A DNA stretch of 64,000 nt from Mesorhizobium sp. LMG 17147 (GTDB lineage Bacteria > Pseudomonadota > Alphaproteobacteria > Rhizobiales > Rhizobiaceae): positions 248,001-312,000 of the forward strand of contig NZ_JANCTC010000005.1 in NCBI RefSeq assembly GCF_024297145.1. The letters run 5' to 3'. The notes beneath the pieces were generated by a model. The model did no database searches. It worked only from the letters and a program-made list of their open reading frames with translations, and was not told where the DNA came from. Positions 1-10,307 of this stretch are shown here, in pieces. Both the position numbers and the translations under genes were made by a program. Numbering within the stretch: the stretch's first letter is position 1; the number at the start of each line of letters is the position of its first letter.

Positions 1-1109
<1,109 letters not shown>

Positions 1110-1272
1110 TAGACGGACTCTGAGTAAGCTTTGGGAAAAATATCGGCGGGATGCGACAAATGCCGGGCGCGGCCGAAGCGATAAATGGGCGGCGCATGAC
1201 GGGAAGGAAGACCCGTCTTTTATCGTCGGTCGGTTGAAAGAGCAAGCCGCCTTTTGCGGGCAACCGAGGACG

Positions 1273-1809
1273 TCAGAACGGTTTTACGATAACCAGGACG
1301 ACGATGACGATCATCAGCAATGTAGGGATCTCATTGACGATCCGCCAGTGCCTTGCCGATTTTTCATTGCGGTCTTCGGCAAATTTGCGAACGGCGCCGG
1401 CGAGATAGCCATGCACGGCCGACAGACCAACCACCGCAGCGATCTTGGCATGCAGCCAGCCGCCCTGAAAACCAAAGCCTTTCCAGGCGAGCCACAGGCC
1501 GAATGCCCAGGTAATCACCATTGCCGGATTGATGATGCCGCGCAGCAGGCGGCGCTCCATCACCTTGAAAGTCTCCGACTGGACGGAGCCTTTTTCGGCA
1601 TCAGCATGATAGACCAACAAGCGCGGCAGATAGAGCATGCCCGCCATCCAGGAGATGACGGCAATCACATGGATCGCCTTCGCCCAGGGATAGAAATCAT
1701 CGGGCCCGAAGAAAAACAGCAGCCCGGCCAGCACCAGGAAGATGGCGATCCCAATTGCCGCGCGGTGCATCGCCCCTCGACCGCTGTTCGCGTTGTCTGC
1801 GCCCATCAT
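1273..1809 (-). CDS. hemJ: Protoporphyrinogen IX oxidase HemJ
   Basis: Integral membrane enzyme that oxidises protoporphyrinogen IX to protoporphyrin IX in heme synthesis. 178 aa with four to five hydrophobic segments. The family signature with conserved His is seen in [17 protein letters not shown] (about residues 40-56), followed by [10 protein letters not shown]. The frame is open further upstream inside hemE, but the ATG-ATG two bases after the hemE stop is the natural start. hemE, two steps earlier in the same pathway, lies immediately upstream, so the pair is very probably co-transcribed. The alternative label is 'CopD family / UPF0093 protein', which is the same family. Confidence 0.9.
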   Translation of the reverse strand: MMGADNANSGRGAMHRAAIGIAIFLVLAGLLFFFGPDDFYPWAKAIHVIAVISWMAGMLYLPRLLVYHADAEKGSVQSETFKVMERRLLRGIINPAMVITWAFGLWLAWKGFGFQGGWLHAKIAAVVGLSAVHGYLAGAVRKFAEDRNEKSARHWRIVNEIPTLLMIVIVVLVIVKPF

Positions 1810-1811
1810 CG

Positions 1812-2840
1812 TCACGATGCGCTCCGCACCAGTTTCACCATCTGCTCGACATGCGCCAGCGGCGTCTCCGGCGTGATGCCGTGGCCGAGGTTGAAGATCA
1901 GTGGTCCGTCGCCCAGCGCCTTCAGGATCGCCGCTACGCCGTCGGCAAGCGCCTTGCCGCCGACTACGAGCCTCAGCGGATCGAGATTGCCCTGCACGGC
2001 GCCGTCGCGCTGCAATTCCTTCGCCGTCGACAAGGGCACGGTCCAGTCGAGGCCCAGCCCGGTCACGCCGGTCTGCTGGCGATAGCTTCGATAGTGGTCT
2101 CCCGCGCCCTTGGGAAAGCCGATGATCGGAACATTGGGATGGACAGCCTTCACTTGCCGAACGATCTCGGCCACCGGCTCGACGCAGAACAATTCGAACG
2201 ACGCTTCGTCGAGCACGCCTGACCACGAATCGAAGATCTGCACCACATCGGCGCCGGCTTCGATCTGGCGGATCAGATAGGCAGCCGAATGATCGGCGAG
2301 CACCTTCAGCAGCCGAAGAAAGGCCGCCGGCTCGCGATAGGCGAACAGCCTGGCCGGCGCCTGGTCGGGCGTACCGTGGCCGGCAATCATGTAGGTCGCC
2401 ACTGTCCAGGGCGCACCGCAGAAGCCGATCAGCGTCGTTTCATCGGGCAGTCTGGCGCGCAATCGCCGCACCGTCTCGTAGACCGGCTCGAGATTCACGT
2501 GAAACGTTTCGCCGTCGAGAGCCTCGATCTCCACAGCCGTGATCGGCGTCAGCAACGGGCCGCGTCCTTCCTCGAAGCGCACGTCGCGGCCTAGCGCATG
2601 CGGAACGACAAGGATGTCGGAAAACAGGATCGATGCATCGAAGCCGAAGCGTTCGATCGGCTGCAGCGTCACTTCGACGGCGAGATCCGGGTCGTAACAA
2701 AGATCGAGGAAGGATCCGGCCCACCTCCTCGTCTCCCGGTATTCCGGCAGATAGCGGCCGGCCTGGCGCATCATCCAGACCGGTGGCGGAAACACCGTCT
2801 TGCCTCTCAACACGTCCAGCACGATCCGGTCTTGAGGCAT
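1812..2840 (-). CDS. hemE: Uroporphyrinogen decarboxylase
   Basis: Cytoplasmic enzyme that decarboxylates the four acetate side chains of uroporphyrinogen III to give coproporphyrinogen III. 342 aa, the usual family length. Recognisable blocks are [17 protein letters not shown] near residue 19, the substrate-binding [12 protein letters not shown] near 73, [13 protein letters not shown] near 143 and [11 protein letters not shown] near the C-terminus. The start [11 protein letters not shown] matches the family N-terminus. Its promoter must lie in the adjacent non-coding region, which carries the features of the chromosomal origin. In alphaproteobacteria such as Caulobacter the origin is known to sit next to hemE. 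Confidence 0.97.
   Translation of the reverse strand: MPQDRIVLDVLRGKTVFPPPVWMMRQAGRYLPEYRETRRWAGSFLDLCYDPDLAVEVTLQPIERFGFDASILFSDILVVPHALGRDVRFEEGRGPLLTPITAVEIEALDGETFHVNLEPVYETVRRLRARLPDETTLIGFCGAPWTVATYMIAGHGTPDQAPARLFAYREPAAFLRLLKVLADHSAAYLIRQIEAGADVVQIFDSWSGVLDEASFELFCVEPVAEIVRQVKAVHPNVPIIGFPKGAGDHYRSYRQQTGVTGLGLDWTVPLSTAKELQRDGAVQGNLDPLRLVVGGKALADGVAAILKALGDGPLIFNLGHGITPETPLAHVEQMVKLVRSAS
2491..2506. promoter_or_regulatory. parS-like ParB binding site inside hemE
   Basis: On the minus strand the 16-mer CGTTTCACGTGAATCT matches the chromosomal parS consensus TGTTTCACGTGAAACA at 13 of 16 positions, including twelve consecutive bases GTTTCACGTGAA. It lies about 350 bp from the AT-rich end of the putative origin. 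Chromosomal parS sites cluster near origins in most bacteria, and placement inside coding sequence is normal. No other sequence this close to the consensus was noticed in the window. Function is inferred. Confidence 0.5.
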
Positions 2841-3241
2841 TGAGCGCTAGCCTTTCCAGGCTTCCCTATAATTAAATATTCTATGTTTAGGAATCTTATG
2901 ATTCTAAGAGTCTGTTGGTTGTGGTGGTTGTCTCCTGTCCCGCTTTGTCCTGGAAAAGACCAGCCAGCATATTGTCGCGCGCTTCTCCAGCGGGATTGCA
3001 GGACTTTGTGGAAAACCGCGAATTTACGACTGGAGTCAATGCGTTGCCGCCACGCCAGGGAAATTGCCCCTGTGGATGAAGCGAAGGCAAAAAGCTCCGT
3101 CCCCGGACTTGTCCCCAACCGCCCGGAGAAGCCGACAGCACATCGAATTGTGGACAAACCGGCATCTGATACAGTCGCTTTGCGGTGGCCGAGTTTTCCG
3201 CCCGGCTTATCCACATCGGCCCACAGCCTGGAATGTATCCT
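2841..3241. other. Putative chromosomal replication origin (oriC)
   Basis: A 400-bp non-coding stretch between hemE and ppsR. Next to hemE is an AT-rich block (about 2865-2920) that could serve as the unwinding element. It holds GANTC methylation sites at 2891-2895, 2900-2904 and 2908-2912, with a fourth at 3034-3038. DnaA-box-like 9-mers follow: TGTGGAAAA 3008-3016, TGTGGATGA 3071-3079, TTGTCCCCA 3109-3117 (two mismatches), TGTGGACAA 3149-3157 and a perfect TTATCCACA 3207-3215. Genes diverge from this point. Position, composition and boxes all fit the hemE-linked origin known in alphaproteobacteria, but origin activity is inferred. Confidence 0.8.
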
Positions 3242-4060
3242 GTGAACAAACCGCAAAGCTTCTTTCATCTTCACCTGATTTCCGACGCGACCGGCGAAAC
3301 GCTGCTGGCTGCCGGCCGCGCGGCTTCCGCGCAATACAAGGATGCGCGCGCCATCGAACATATCTATCCGCTCATTCGCACCGAAAAGCAGGTGACGAAG
3401 GTGTTCGAGGACATCGAAGAGGAGCCAGGCATCATCCTCTACACGGTGGTCGACCAGAAGCTTGCCCGCGGCATCGACGAACGCTGCGCGGCGATGGGCC
3501 TGCCTTGCGTCTCGGTGCTGGAACCGGTGCTGACGGTGTTCCAGTCCTATCTCGGCACGCCTGCCGGCCGCCGCGTCGGTGCCCAGCATGTGCTGGACGC
3601 CGAATATTTCCGCCGCATCGACGCGCTCAACTTCACCATGGAGCATGACGATGGCCAGCTGCCGGCCAATATGGATGATGCCGACATCGTGCTCGTCGGC
3701 ATCTCCCGCACCTCGAAGACGCCGACCAGCATCTATCTCGCCAATCGCGGCATCAAGACCGCCAACATCCCGATCGTGCTCGGCGTGCCGGTGCCCGAAA
3801 GCCTGGTCAATGCCACGCGGCCGCTGATCGTCGGCCTGGTCGCCACCGCCGAACGGATCTCGCAGGTCCGGCAGAACCGCATTCTCGGCACCAGTGCCTA
3901 CGAACCGACCGACTATGTCGACCGTGCCGCGATCGCCGAAGAGCTCGCCTATGCCCGCCAGATATGCACGCGGCATGGCTGGCCGATGATCGACGTCAGC
4001 CGCCGTTCGATCGAGGAGACGGCGGCGGCCATCGTTGCCCTGCGCGGCAAGACGCGGTAG
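3242..4060 (+). CDS. ppsR: Pyruvate,phosphate dikinase / PEP synthase regulatory protein (DUF299)
   Basis: Bifunctional serine/threonine kinase and pyrophosphorylase that switches PPDK or PEP synthase on and off. 272 aa from the chosen GTG. The N-terminal block [15 protein letters not shown] is the family hallmark. The nucleotide-binding loop [11 protein letters not shown] lies near residue 153, and the conserved SIEETAAAI is at the C-terminus. I chose the GTG giving [10 protein letters not shown] because relatives begin two or three residues before FFHL and a GGA lies about nine bases upstream. An in-frame ATG at 3233 and a GTG at 3185 are possible but would run into the DnaA-box region. It is the first rightward gene beside the putative origin. 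Confidence 0.9.
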   Translation: MNKPQSFFHLHLISDATGETLLAAGRAASAQYKDARAIEHIYPLIRTEKQVTKVFEDIEEEPGIILYTVVDQKLARGIDERCAAMGLPCVSVLEPVLTVFQSYLGTPAGRRVGAQHVLDAEYFRRIDALNFTMEHDDGQLPANMDDADIVLVGISRTSKTPTSIYLANRGIKTANIPIVLGVPVPESLVNATRPLIVGLVATAERISQVRQNRILGTSAYEPTDYVDRAAIAEELAYARQICTRHGWPMIDVSRRSIEETAAAIVALRGKTR

Positions 4061-4230
4061 GGCATGTCGATATTCAGGTGATGCCGGCCTGCGAACGGCG
4101 GTTTCCTGCGCTTCCGGTACTCACGGACCCAAATGTCCGCTCCGTTCCGGTTCTCGGAACCCACCATTCTCGACTCGGCCTGGCCTGAATCTCGACACAC
4201 CCTAGTGAGCGCCAGGAAACGGGCGAAAAA

Positions 4231-4830
4231 ATGACCGAAAAAATCATCCTTGCCTCGGGCAGCCCGTTCCGCAAGGCGCTGCTCGTCAATGCCGGCGTCA
4301 CTGCCGAAGCGGTTCCGGCTTCTGTCGATGAGCGCGCGCTGGAGGCGCCGCTGCAGAATAGTGGCGTGTCGCCGCAGGACGTCGCCCTGGTGCTCGCCGA
4401 AGCCAAGGCCACCGAAGTCAGCGAGCGCAGGCCCGGCGCCCTGGTGCTCGGCTGCGACCAGACGCTGTCCCTCGGTGACGAGTTGTTCCACAAGCCGGCC
4501 GACATGGAAGGGGCGCGCCGTCATCTGCTGGCGCTGTCGGGCAAGACGCATCATCTCAACAGCGCCGTCGTGCTCGCCCGTGACGGCCAGGTTCTGTGGC
4601 GGCATGTCGGCATCGCCAGTCTGACTATGCGCAAGCTCGATCCGGCCTTCATCGGCCGCCATCTGGCGCGCGTCGGCGCCAAGGCGTTGTCCAGCGTCGG
4701 CGCCTACCAGATCGAAGGCGAAGGCATCCAGCTATTCGAAAAAATCGAAGGCGACTATTTTACCATTGTCGGCCTGCCACTCTTGCCGGTGCTGGCCAAG
4801 CTGCGTGAGTTCGGGGCGATCGATGGCTGA
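4231..4830 (+). CDS. Maf-like nucleotide pyrophosphatase
   Basis: Maf/Ham1-fold protein; the family hydrolyses non-canonical or canonical nucleoside triphosphates and in some bacteria affects septum formation. 199 aa. The N-terminal [13 protein letters not shown] is the Maf signature in slightly altered form (Phe where most have Arg). The central GCDQTLSL replaces the usual ADT block, and [12 protein letters not shown] near residue 152 is conserved. It overlaps aroE by eight bases, so translation is probably coupled. A 170-bp gap separates it from ppsR. The divergent motif suggests the alphaproteobacterial second Maf group, whose substrate I cannot assign. Confidence 0.88.
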   Translation: MTEKIILASGSPFRKALLVNAGVTAEAVPASVDERALEAPLQNSGVSPQDVALVLAEAKATEVSERRPGALVLGCDQTLSLGDELFHKPADMEGARRHLLALSGKTHHLNSAVVLARDGQVLWRHVGIASLTMRKLDPAFIGRHLARVGAKALSSVGAYQIEGEGIQLFEKIEGDYFTIVGLPLLPVLAKLREFGAIDG

Positions 4831-5665
4831 GGCCTCGAAAAAAGCCTTCGTCACCGGCCACCCGATCGCCCATTCCAGGTCTCCGAAGATCCACGGCCAT
4901 TGGCTGGCGAAATACGGCATCGACGGCGTCTACGAGGCCATTGACGTTGCACCGGAGGCCTTTGCCGAATTCTTGCAGACGCTGCAGGCACAAGGCTATC
5001 GCGGCGGCAACGTCACCATCCCGCACAAGGAAGCCGCCTTCGCCTTGGCCGAGCGGCGTGACGCCGACGCCGAACAGATCGGTGCGGTCAATACGCTGTG
5101 GTTCGAGAATGGCGAATTGTGGGGCGGCAACACCGATGCCCATGGCTTTGCCGCCAATCTGGACGAATATGCACCGGGCTGGGCGGCCAACGGCCCCGCC
5201 GTGGTGCTCGGTGCCGGCGGCGCCGCTCGCGCGGTCATCCATGCGCTGAAGCAGCGCGGCATCAACGACATCCGCATCGTCAACCGGACGCTTGCGAGGG
5301 CGCAGGAGCTGCGCGACCGCTTCGGTGCCGGCGTCTCCGCCCATGGCATGGCGGCGACCGGCGAATTCCTCGAAGATGCCGGCCTGCTGGTCAACACGAC
5401 AGCGCTCGGCATGCATGGCAATGAAGGCCTGTCCGCGGATCCGGGCAGACTGCCGGACCGCGCCATCGTCACCGACATCGTCTACGTGCCGCTGGAGACG
5501 CCGCTGCTTGCCACCGCCAAAGCGCGCGGCCTGAGAACCGTCGATGGGCTCGGCATGCTACTGCACCAGGCGGTGCCCGGCTTCGAGCGCTGGTTCGGCA
5601 TCAGGCCAGAAGTCACCGCCGAACTGCGGCAAATAGTTATTGCCGATATCGGCGCGATAAAATGA
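4823..5665 (+). CDS. aroE: Shikimate dehydrogenase
   Basis: NADPH-dependent reduction of 3-dehydroshikimate to shikimate in aromatic amino acid synthesis. 280 aa. The substrate site [13 protein letters not shown] is near residue 11, [11 protein letters not shown] holds the catalytic Lys, and [20 protein letters not shown] carries the conserved Asn and Asp. The Rossmann loop [11 protein letters not shown] is near residue 128. The ATG lies within the last codons of the upstream maf gene. The open frame extends further upstream, but this start restores the normal family N-terminus. The stop overlaps the coaE start (ATGA). Confidence 0.96.
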   Translation: MAEASKKAFVTGHPIAHSRSPKIHGHWLAKYGIDGVYEAIDVAPEAFAEFLQTLQAQGYRGGNVTIPHKEAAFALAERRDADAEQIGAVNTLWFENGELWGGNTDAHGFAANLDEYAPGWAANGPAVVLGAGGAARAVIHALKQRGINDIRIVNRTLARAQELRDRFGAGVSAHGMAATGEFLEDAGLLVNTTALGMHGNEGLSADPGRLPDRAIVTDIVYVPLETPLLATAKARGLRTVDGLGMLLHQAVPGFERWFGIRPEVTAELRQIVIADIGAIK

Positions 5666-6264
5666 TCGTGCTCGGCCTCACCGGATCGATCGGCATGGGC
5701 AAATCGACCACGGCCAAGATGTTTGCCGAAGCCGGCGTGCCGGTCCATGATTCCGACGAGGCTGTGCATCGCCTTTATGCCGGCAAGGCCGCGCCCTTGG
5801 TCGAGGCGGCCTTTCCCGGCATCACCAGATCCGGTGCGGTCGACCGCGCGGCACTGGCGGCGCGGGTGCTCGGCGACGCCCCCGCGCTGAAACGGCTGGA
5901 AGCGATCATCCATCCGCTGGTCCGTGCCGATGCCGATGCGTTCCTGGCTGAAAATCGTGCCGCCGGCGCGCCGCTTGCCGTGCTCGATATACCGCTGCTG
6001 TTCGAGACCGGCGGCGGGAACCGCGTCGACAAGGTCGTGGTCGTCACCGCGCCGCCTGAAGTTCAGCGCGCCCGCGTGCTGGCGCGTCCGGGCATGAACG
6101 AGGAGAAACTGGCGTCGATCCTGGCCAGGCAGGTTCCCGACGCCGAAAAGCGCCGGCGCGCCGACTTTGTCATCGACACCGGTCAGGGCTTTGACGCCGC
6201 TCGCGCAGCCGTCAAGGCCATCATCGCCGAACTAGTCGTGGATAAGGCAGCCAGGCCTGGTTAA
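5662..6264 (+). CDS. coaE: Dephospho-CoA kinase
   Basis: Last step of coenzyme A synthesis: phosphorylation of the 3'-hydroxyl of dephospho-CoA. 200 aa. P-loop [13 protein letters not shown] at residues 5-17, then [14 protein letters not shown], which contains the conserved Asp after the first strand. [11 protein letters not shown] lies near residue 108, and the lid segment contains [19 protein letters not shown]. The start codon overlaps the aroE stop in an ATGA, so maf-aroE-coaE form a tightly coupled operon, with dnaQ 86 bp beyond. Confidence 0.96.
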   Translation: MIVLGLTGSIGMGKSTTAKMFAEAGVPVHDSDEAVHRLYAGKAAPLVEAAFPGITRSGAVDRAALAARVLGDAPALKRLEAIIHPLVRADADAFLAENRAAGAPLAVLDIPLLFETGGGNRVDKVVVVTAPPEVQRARVLARPGMNEEKLASILARQVPDAEKRRRADFVIDTGQGFDAARAAVKAIIAELVVDKAARPG

Positions 6265-6350
6265 GAGGCTTGCAGACCCACATTAGTTGTTGCCATTTTG
6301 TTCCTGGTGTGATTCGGCTAGAATGATGCCGGCACCAGTGGACTGATTCG

Positions 6351-7070
6351 ATGCGTGAGATCATCTTCGATACGGAAACCACCGGCCTCGACACGCGCGA
6401 GGACCGCGTCATCGAGCTTGGCGGCGTCGAGTTGGTCAACCGTTTCCCGACCGGCCGAACCTTCCACAAATATATCAACCCGCAAGGCCGCCAGATCCAT
6501 CACGAGGCGCAGGCCGTGCACGGCATCAGCGCCGCCGATCTCGTCGGCAAGCCGACTTTCATGGAGATCGCCGAGGAGTTTCTGACCTTCATCGACGGCG
6601 CCAAACTGGTCGCGCACAATGCCGGCTTCGACATCGGCTTCCTTAATCTCGAATTCGGCCGGCTTGGCCATCCGGCCATCGATCCGGGACGGATCGTCGA
6701 CACGCTGGCGCTGGCGCGCCGCAAGCATCCGATGGGCCCCAATTCGCTCGACGCGCTCTGCCGCCGCTATGGCATCGACAACGGCCGCCGCACCAAGCAC
6801 GGCGCGCTGCTCGATTCGGAATTGCTGGCCGAGGTCTATATCGAGCTCATCGGTGGCAAGCAGGCAAGCCTTATCCTCGACAGCATCCTGACTCCGACGG
6901 GCGGCAGGCAGAATGTCGAAGACATCGATATTTCGATCGGCGTCAGGCCGATCGCCTTGCCGTCGCGCCTGACCGACGCCGAGCGCACCGCGCACGCGGG
7001 CATGGTTGGCACATTGGGCGAAAAGGCGCTCTGGCTGCGGGTCGCCCAGGAAGCGAGTTCCGCGGCGTAG
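6351..7070 (+). CDS. dnaQ: DNA polymerase III epsilon subunit (3'-5' proofreading exonuclease)
   Basis: Proofreading subunit of the replicative polymerase. 239 aa with DEDDh exonuclease motifs: ExoI FDTETTG with Asp7 and Glu9, ExoII HNAGFDIGFLN near residue 89, and ExoIII KHGALLDSELLAEVY near 152 with the catalytic His and Asp. The C-terminal tail after about residue 185 would contact the alpha subunit. Start MREIIFDTET is standard. It ends at a bidirectional terminator shared with convergent secB. Placement beside coaE and secB near the origin is common in Rhizobiales. Confidence 0.96.
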   Translation: MREIIFDTETTGLDTREDRVIELGGVELVNRFPTGRTFHKYINPQGRQIHHEAQAVHGISAADLVGKPTFMEIAEEFLTFIDGAKLVAHNAGFDIGFLNLEFGRLGHPAIDPGRIVDTLALARRKHPMGPNSLDALCRRYGIDNGRRTKHGALLDSELLAEVYIELIGGKQASLILDSILTPTGGRQNVEDIDISIGVRPIALPSRLTDAERTAHAGMVGTLGEKALWLRVAQEASSAA

Positions 7071-7120
7071 TGATTTTGACAGGACAGAGGGGGGCGCTGT
7101 CCCGCCGACGTCTCAAACAA

Positions 7121-7146
7121 AAAACCCCGGCGCAAGGCCGGGTTTT
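7121..7146. terminator. Bidirectional intrinsic terminator between dnaQ and secB
   Basis: AAAACCCCGGC and GCCGGGTTTT form a ten-pair stem with one bulged C around the loop GCAAG. An A-run on the left and a T-run on the right let it serve convergent dnaQ and secB. Confidence 0.85.
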
Positions 7147-7165
7147 CAAACGCTAGCAGCCGCGC

Positions 7166-7666
7166 TCAGCTCACCTTGACTTTGGCGGCAGCCTGGTCCT
7201 CGGCCAGCTTCTGCTGGAACATCTGCGCGAAATCGATCGGGTCCAGCATCAGCGGCGGGAAGCCGCCGTTGCGTGTTGCCTCGGCAATGATCTGCCGCGC
7301 GAACGGGAACAGCAGCCGCGGGCATTCGATGAACAGGATCGGCAGCATGTGCTCCTGCGGGAAGCCGCTGATGGCGAAGACGCCGCCATAGACCAGTTCG
7401 ACATTGAACAGCACTTCCTGGTCGAACGACGCTTTGGCATTCAGCGTCAAATTGACGTCGAACTGCTTGTCCGAAAGCGGATTGGCGTTGACGTTGACGT
7501 TGATAGCGATGCCGGGAGCCTTGTCGCGACCGCGCAGCGAGTTAGGTGCGCCGGGGCTTTCGAAGGACAGGTCCTTCACATATTGCGCAAGTACGTTGAG
7601 CGAAGGCTGCGCCGCATTTCCATTACCGTTGGCTGCGCCGGTCGGCGCGTCGTCGTTGCTGGCCAT
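7166..7666 (-). CDS. secB: Protein-export chaperone SecB
   Basis: Tetrameric cytoplasmic chaperone that keeps preproteins unfolded and hands them to SecA. 166 aa from the ATG preceded by AGGACC. Core family sequence runs from [16 protein letters not shown] (about residue 22) through [10 protein letters not shown] and [14 protein letters not shown] to [13 protein letters not shown] near residue 140. The N-terminal 20 residues are a Gly/Asn-rich linker. The open frame extends 28 codons further upstream, but without a Shine-Dalgarno and without family similarity. It converges on dnaQ. Confidence 0.96.
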   Translation of the reverse strand: MASNDDAPTGAANGNGNAAQPSLNVLAQYVKDLSFESPGAPNSLRGRDKAPGIAINVNVNANPLSDKQFDVNLTLNAKASFDQEVLFNVELVYGGVFAISGFPQEHMLPILFIECPRLLFPFARQIIAEATRNGGFPPLMLDPIDFAQMFQQKLAEDQAAAKVKVS

Positions 7667-7779
7667 AAGCTGTGGTCCTTTTGCCTGGGCAGCGTTGCTG
7701 ACCGGATTGAAATTCGGGCGTTCGCTATCATGGCCGGTCCGACAAGACAAGTTTGCAAAAGACGCTGATTGCTTTGCGG

Positions 7780-8271
7780 CTATTCGTCCTTGAGGCGGCG
7801 CCAGGGAGAATCCGGTCCGCGCGTATGGTCGTCGGCACGCGAATAGTCGCCGTCGTCGAGATCGATGATCTTGCCGCGTTGCCTTGCCCGCAAACCACTG
7901 CTGAAATCGGTGGCCAGCACGATGCGGCCTTTCAGCATCCGCCAGGCAAGATCGCGCACTGGCGGCAGGAACAGCAGAATGCCGAAAATATCCGAGATGA
8001 AGCCGGGGATGATCAAAAGGATCGCGGCCAGCACGATCATGGCGCCATGCGCAAGCTGGCCGCTCGGATCACGCCCGGCGTCCATTTCGGCACGTACCCT
8101 GGCCATGACGCCAAAACCCTGGTGTCGAAGGAGCAAGGCGCCGGCGACGCTCGAGGCCAGCACCAGCCCGACCGTCGCCAGCGCGCCGATCTGGCGGCCG
8201 ACAATCACGAAACCGGCTATCTCCAGCAGCGGAAGCGCGAGAATGAACAGGGGAAACAGCGAGATACGCAA
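7780..8271 (-). CDS. fxsA: FxsA-family membrane protein
   Basis: Inner-membrane protein of the FxsA family; the E. coli member affects phage T7 exclusion when overproduced, and the normal role is unknown. Three hydrophobic segments, about residues 3-22 ([18 protein letters not shown]), 26-48 and 75-100, then a charged cytoplasmic tail ending [11 protein letters not shown] start at a TTG giving (M)RISLFPLF because relatives begin there. Another in-frame TTG lies at 8313 and neither has a strong ribosome site. It is adjacent to secB on the same strand and divergent from the Tim44-like gene. Confidence 0.82.
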   Translation of the reverse strand: MRISLFPLFILALPLLEIAGFVIVGRQIGALATVGLVLASSVAGALLLRHQGFGVMARVRAEMDAGRDPSGQLAHGAMIVLAAILLIIPGFISDIFGILLFLPPVRDLAWRMLKGRIVLATDFSSGLRARQRGKIIDLDDGDYSRADDHTRGPDSPWRRLKDE

Positions 8272-8469
8272 ATCTTGACCGATCGTTTCGATGTTTTGCC
8301 GGCCGGCGAGCAATCGCCGCTGGCACCAGAGCTGTTAGATAGGTATGGCTGCCTTTGATTTGAATGATTGCGCCATGCGTTCTATATGCTTTGGATACCG
8401 AACGCTATGTGATCGCGGCCCCTGCTTGGCCGCTGGTCCGGCCAAAGCAGGGATTGATCGGCGCAAGAT

Positions 8470-9177
8470 ATGGGCTTCTTCGACTTCGGCACGATTTTCT
8501 TTCTGATTGCGGCGGTGGTGATCTTCTTCCAGCTGCGCAACGTGCTTGGCCGACGCACGGGCAACGAGCGCCCGCCCTTCGATCCATATACGGCAGCGCG
8601 CAAAAACGACAAGGATGCCGCCCAGAAACCCGAGAACGTGGTTTCGCTGCCGCGCAAGCGTCTGACAGGAGAGCCGGCGGCCGACACCTATGCGGCGATC
8701 GATGCCTTTGCCAAGCCCGACACCGATCTCAACCGGGGCCTGCGGGCGATCAAGGACAATGATCCGACGTTCGACCCGAAGACCTTCGTCGACGGCGCAA
8801 AGATGGCTTATGAGATGATCGTCATGGCCTACGCCGATGGCGACCGCAAAACCTTGAAGAACCTTTTGTCGCGCGAGGTCTATGACGGCTTCGTCGCGGC
8901 CATCGGCGACCGTGAGGCGAAAGCCGAAAAGATCCAGTCCTCCTTCGTCGGCATCGACAAGGCCGACATCGTTTCGGCCGAGATGAAGGGCAGCGAGGCC
9001 CACATCACGCTGCGCATTGTCAGCGAGCTGATTTCGGCGACCCGCGACAAGGCCGGCGCTGTCATCGACGGCGATCCCGAGACCGTCGCGGAGGTCAAGG
9101 ACGTCTGGACCTTCGCCCGCGACACGCGCTCGCGCGATCCGAACTGGAAGCTCGTCGCCACCGAAGAAGAAGACTGA
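8470..9177 (+). CDS. Tim44-domain membrane-associated protein (TimA)
   Basis: 235 aa. One N-terminal membrane anchor (about residues 7-22, IFFLIAAVVIFFQLR) is followed by a linker and a C-terminal Tim44-like domain starting near FDPKTFVDGAKMAYEMIVMAYADGD. Bacterial relatives of mitochondrial Tim44 are inner-membrane-associated and proposed to help membrane protein or protein-complex assembly; the exact role is not settled. Divergent from fxsA and 24 bp ahead of mltA, so the group timA-mltA-smr is probably one transcript. Confidence 0.9.
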   Translation: MGFFDFGTIFFLIAAVVIFFQLRNVLGRRTGNERPPFDPYTAARKNDKDAAQKPENVVSLPRKRLTGEPAADTYAAIDAFAKPDTDLNRGLRAIKDNDPTFDPKTFVDGAKMAYEMIVMAYADGDRKTLKNLLSREVYDGFVAAIGDREAKAEKIQSSFVGIDKADIVSAEMKGSEAHITLRIVSELISATRDKAGAVIDGDPETVAEVKDVWTFARDTRSRDPNWKLVATEEED

Positions 9178-9200
9178 ACTGGACGGCGGCGGAGGCTGTC

Positions 9201-10307
9201 GTGTCGCTTTCTCGAGCCTTCAGCGAAAAATCCTTTGGCGAATTGCCGGGCTGGGGCGAGGACGACCATCTCCCTGCCTTTGACGCCTTTCGCCGCTCGG
9301 CCTTTCATACCCTGACCAAACCCTACCGCTCCGGCGTGCTCGGCGTCGACTACAATGGCTTTGCCGATGCCTATGCCGAAGCGCGTACCGTTTCGTCGGC
9401 GAATCGGTCGCAGGCACGAAGCTTTTTCGAGCGCCATTTCGTTCCGGCCCGTATCGATACCGAAGATGGTGGTCCCGGCCTGGTAACCGGCTTTTATGAG
9501 CCGGAGGTCGAAGCCTCGCCGGTGCGCACGGAACGATTTTCGGTACCGTTGCTGGCGCGCCCTGCCGACCTGGTCGACATCGACGACGGCAATCGTCCTT
9601 CCGGCTTGGATCCTTATCTCGCCTTCGCTCGTGCGGCGCCGAACGGCCCGGTCGAATATTTCGACCGCGGCGAGATCGAACGCGGCGCGCTTGCCGGAAA
9701 AGGGCTGGAAATCGCCTGGCTCGCCGACAAGGTCGACGCCTTCTTCATTCACGTGCAGGGCGCGGCACGGCTCAACATGACCGATGGCAGGCTTCGCCGC
9801 ATCACCTATGCCGCCAAATCCGGCCAGCGCTTTACCGGCCCGGGCAAGATCCTGAGCGAGGAAGGCGAGATCCCGCCGGAGAAAGTGACGATGCAGTCGA
9901 TCCGTGCCTGGTTCAAGGCGCATCCGGAGCGGGTCGACGAGACCCTGTGGCGCAACCGCTCCTATATCTTCTTCCGCGAGACGGGCGTCGACGACCGGGA
10001 GCTCGGCCCGATTGCTGCCGCCAAGGTGCCGTTGACACCCGGCCGCTCGATCGCCGTCGACCGGCTGCTGCACACGTTCGGCACGCCCTTCCATATCGAC
10101 GCGCCGTCGCTGACCGTTTTCGACGGAAAACCGTTCCGGCGGCTGATGATCGCGCAGGACACCGGTTCGGCGATCACCGGCCCGGCCCGTGGTGATTTGT
10201 TTGCCGGGTCGGGCGAAGCGGCCGGCGAGACCGCCGGCGTTATCCGGAACGCCGCCGATTTTTATGCGCTGATCCCCCGGCCGCTGGTTTCAGGAGCAGG
10301 CCGATGA
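9201..10307 (+). CDS. mltA: Membrane-bound lytic murein transglycosylase A (MltA family)
   Basis: Cleaves the MurNAc-GlcNAc bond of peptidoglycan to form 1,6-anhydro ends. 368 aa starting at a GTG five bases after GGAGG. Family blocks are GLVTGFYEPEVEAS near residue 93, FFIHVQGAARL near 180, and the 3D-domain end with FRRLMIAQDTGSAITGPARGDLF near 313, where the catalytic Asp lies. The protein begins directly with the catalytic domain and shows no signal peptide or lipobox, unlike E. coli MltA, and no upstream in-frame start adds one. Its stop overlaps the smr start (ATGA). Confidence 0.92.
   Translation: MSLSRAFSEKSFGELPGWGEDDHLPAFDAFRRSAFHTLTKPYRSGVLGVDYNGFADAYAEARTVSSANRSQARSFFERHFVPARIDTEDGGPGLVTGFYEPEVEASPVRTERFSVPLLARPADLVDIDDGNRPSGLDPYLAFARAAPNGPVEYFDRGEIERGALAGKGLEIAWLADKVDAFFIHVQGAARLNMTDGRLRRITYAAKSGQRFTGPGKILSEEGEIPPEKVTMQSIRAWFKAHPERVDETLWRNRSYIFFRETGVDDRELGPIAAAKVPLTPGRSIAVDRLLHTFGTPFHIDAPSLTVFDGKPFRRLMIAQDTGSAITGPARGDLFAGSGEAAGETAGVIRNAADFYALIPRPLVSGAGR

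Noticed and set aside
9745..9765. Second parS-like sequence in mltA containing TTCACGTG
   Set aside because: Only the central eight or nine bases match; they encode the conserved FIHVQG motif and flanks diverge from the parS consensus.
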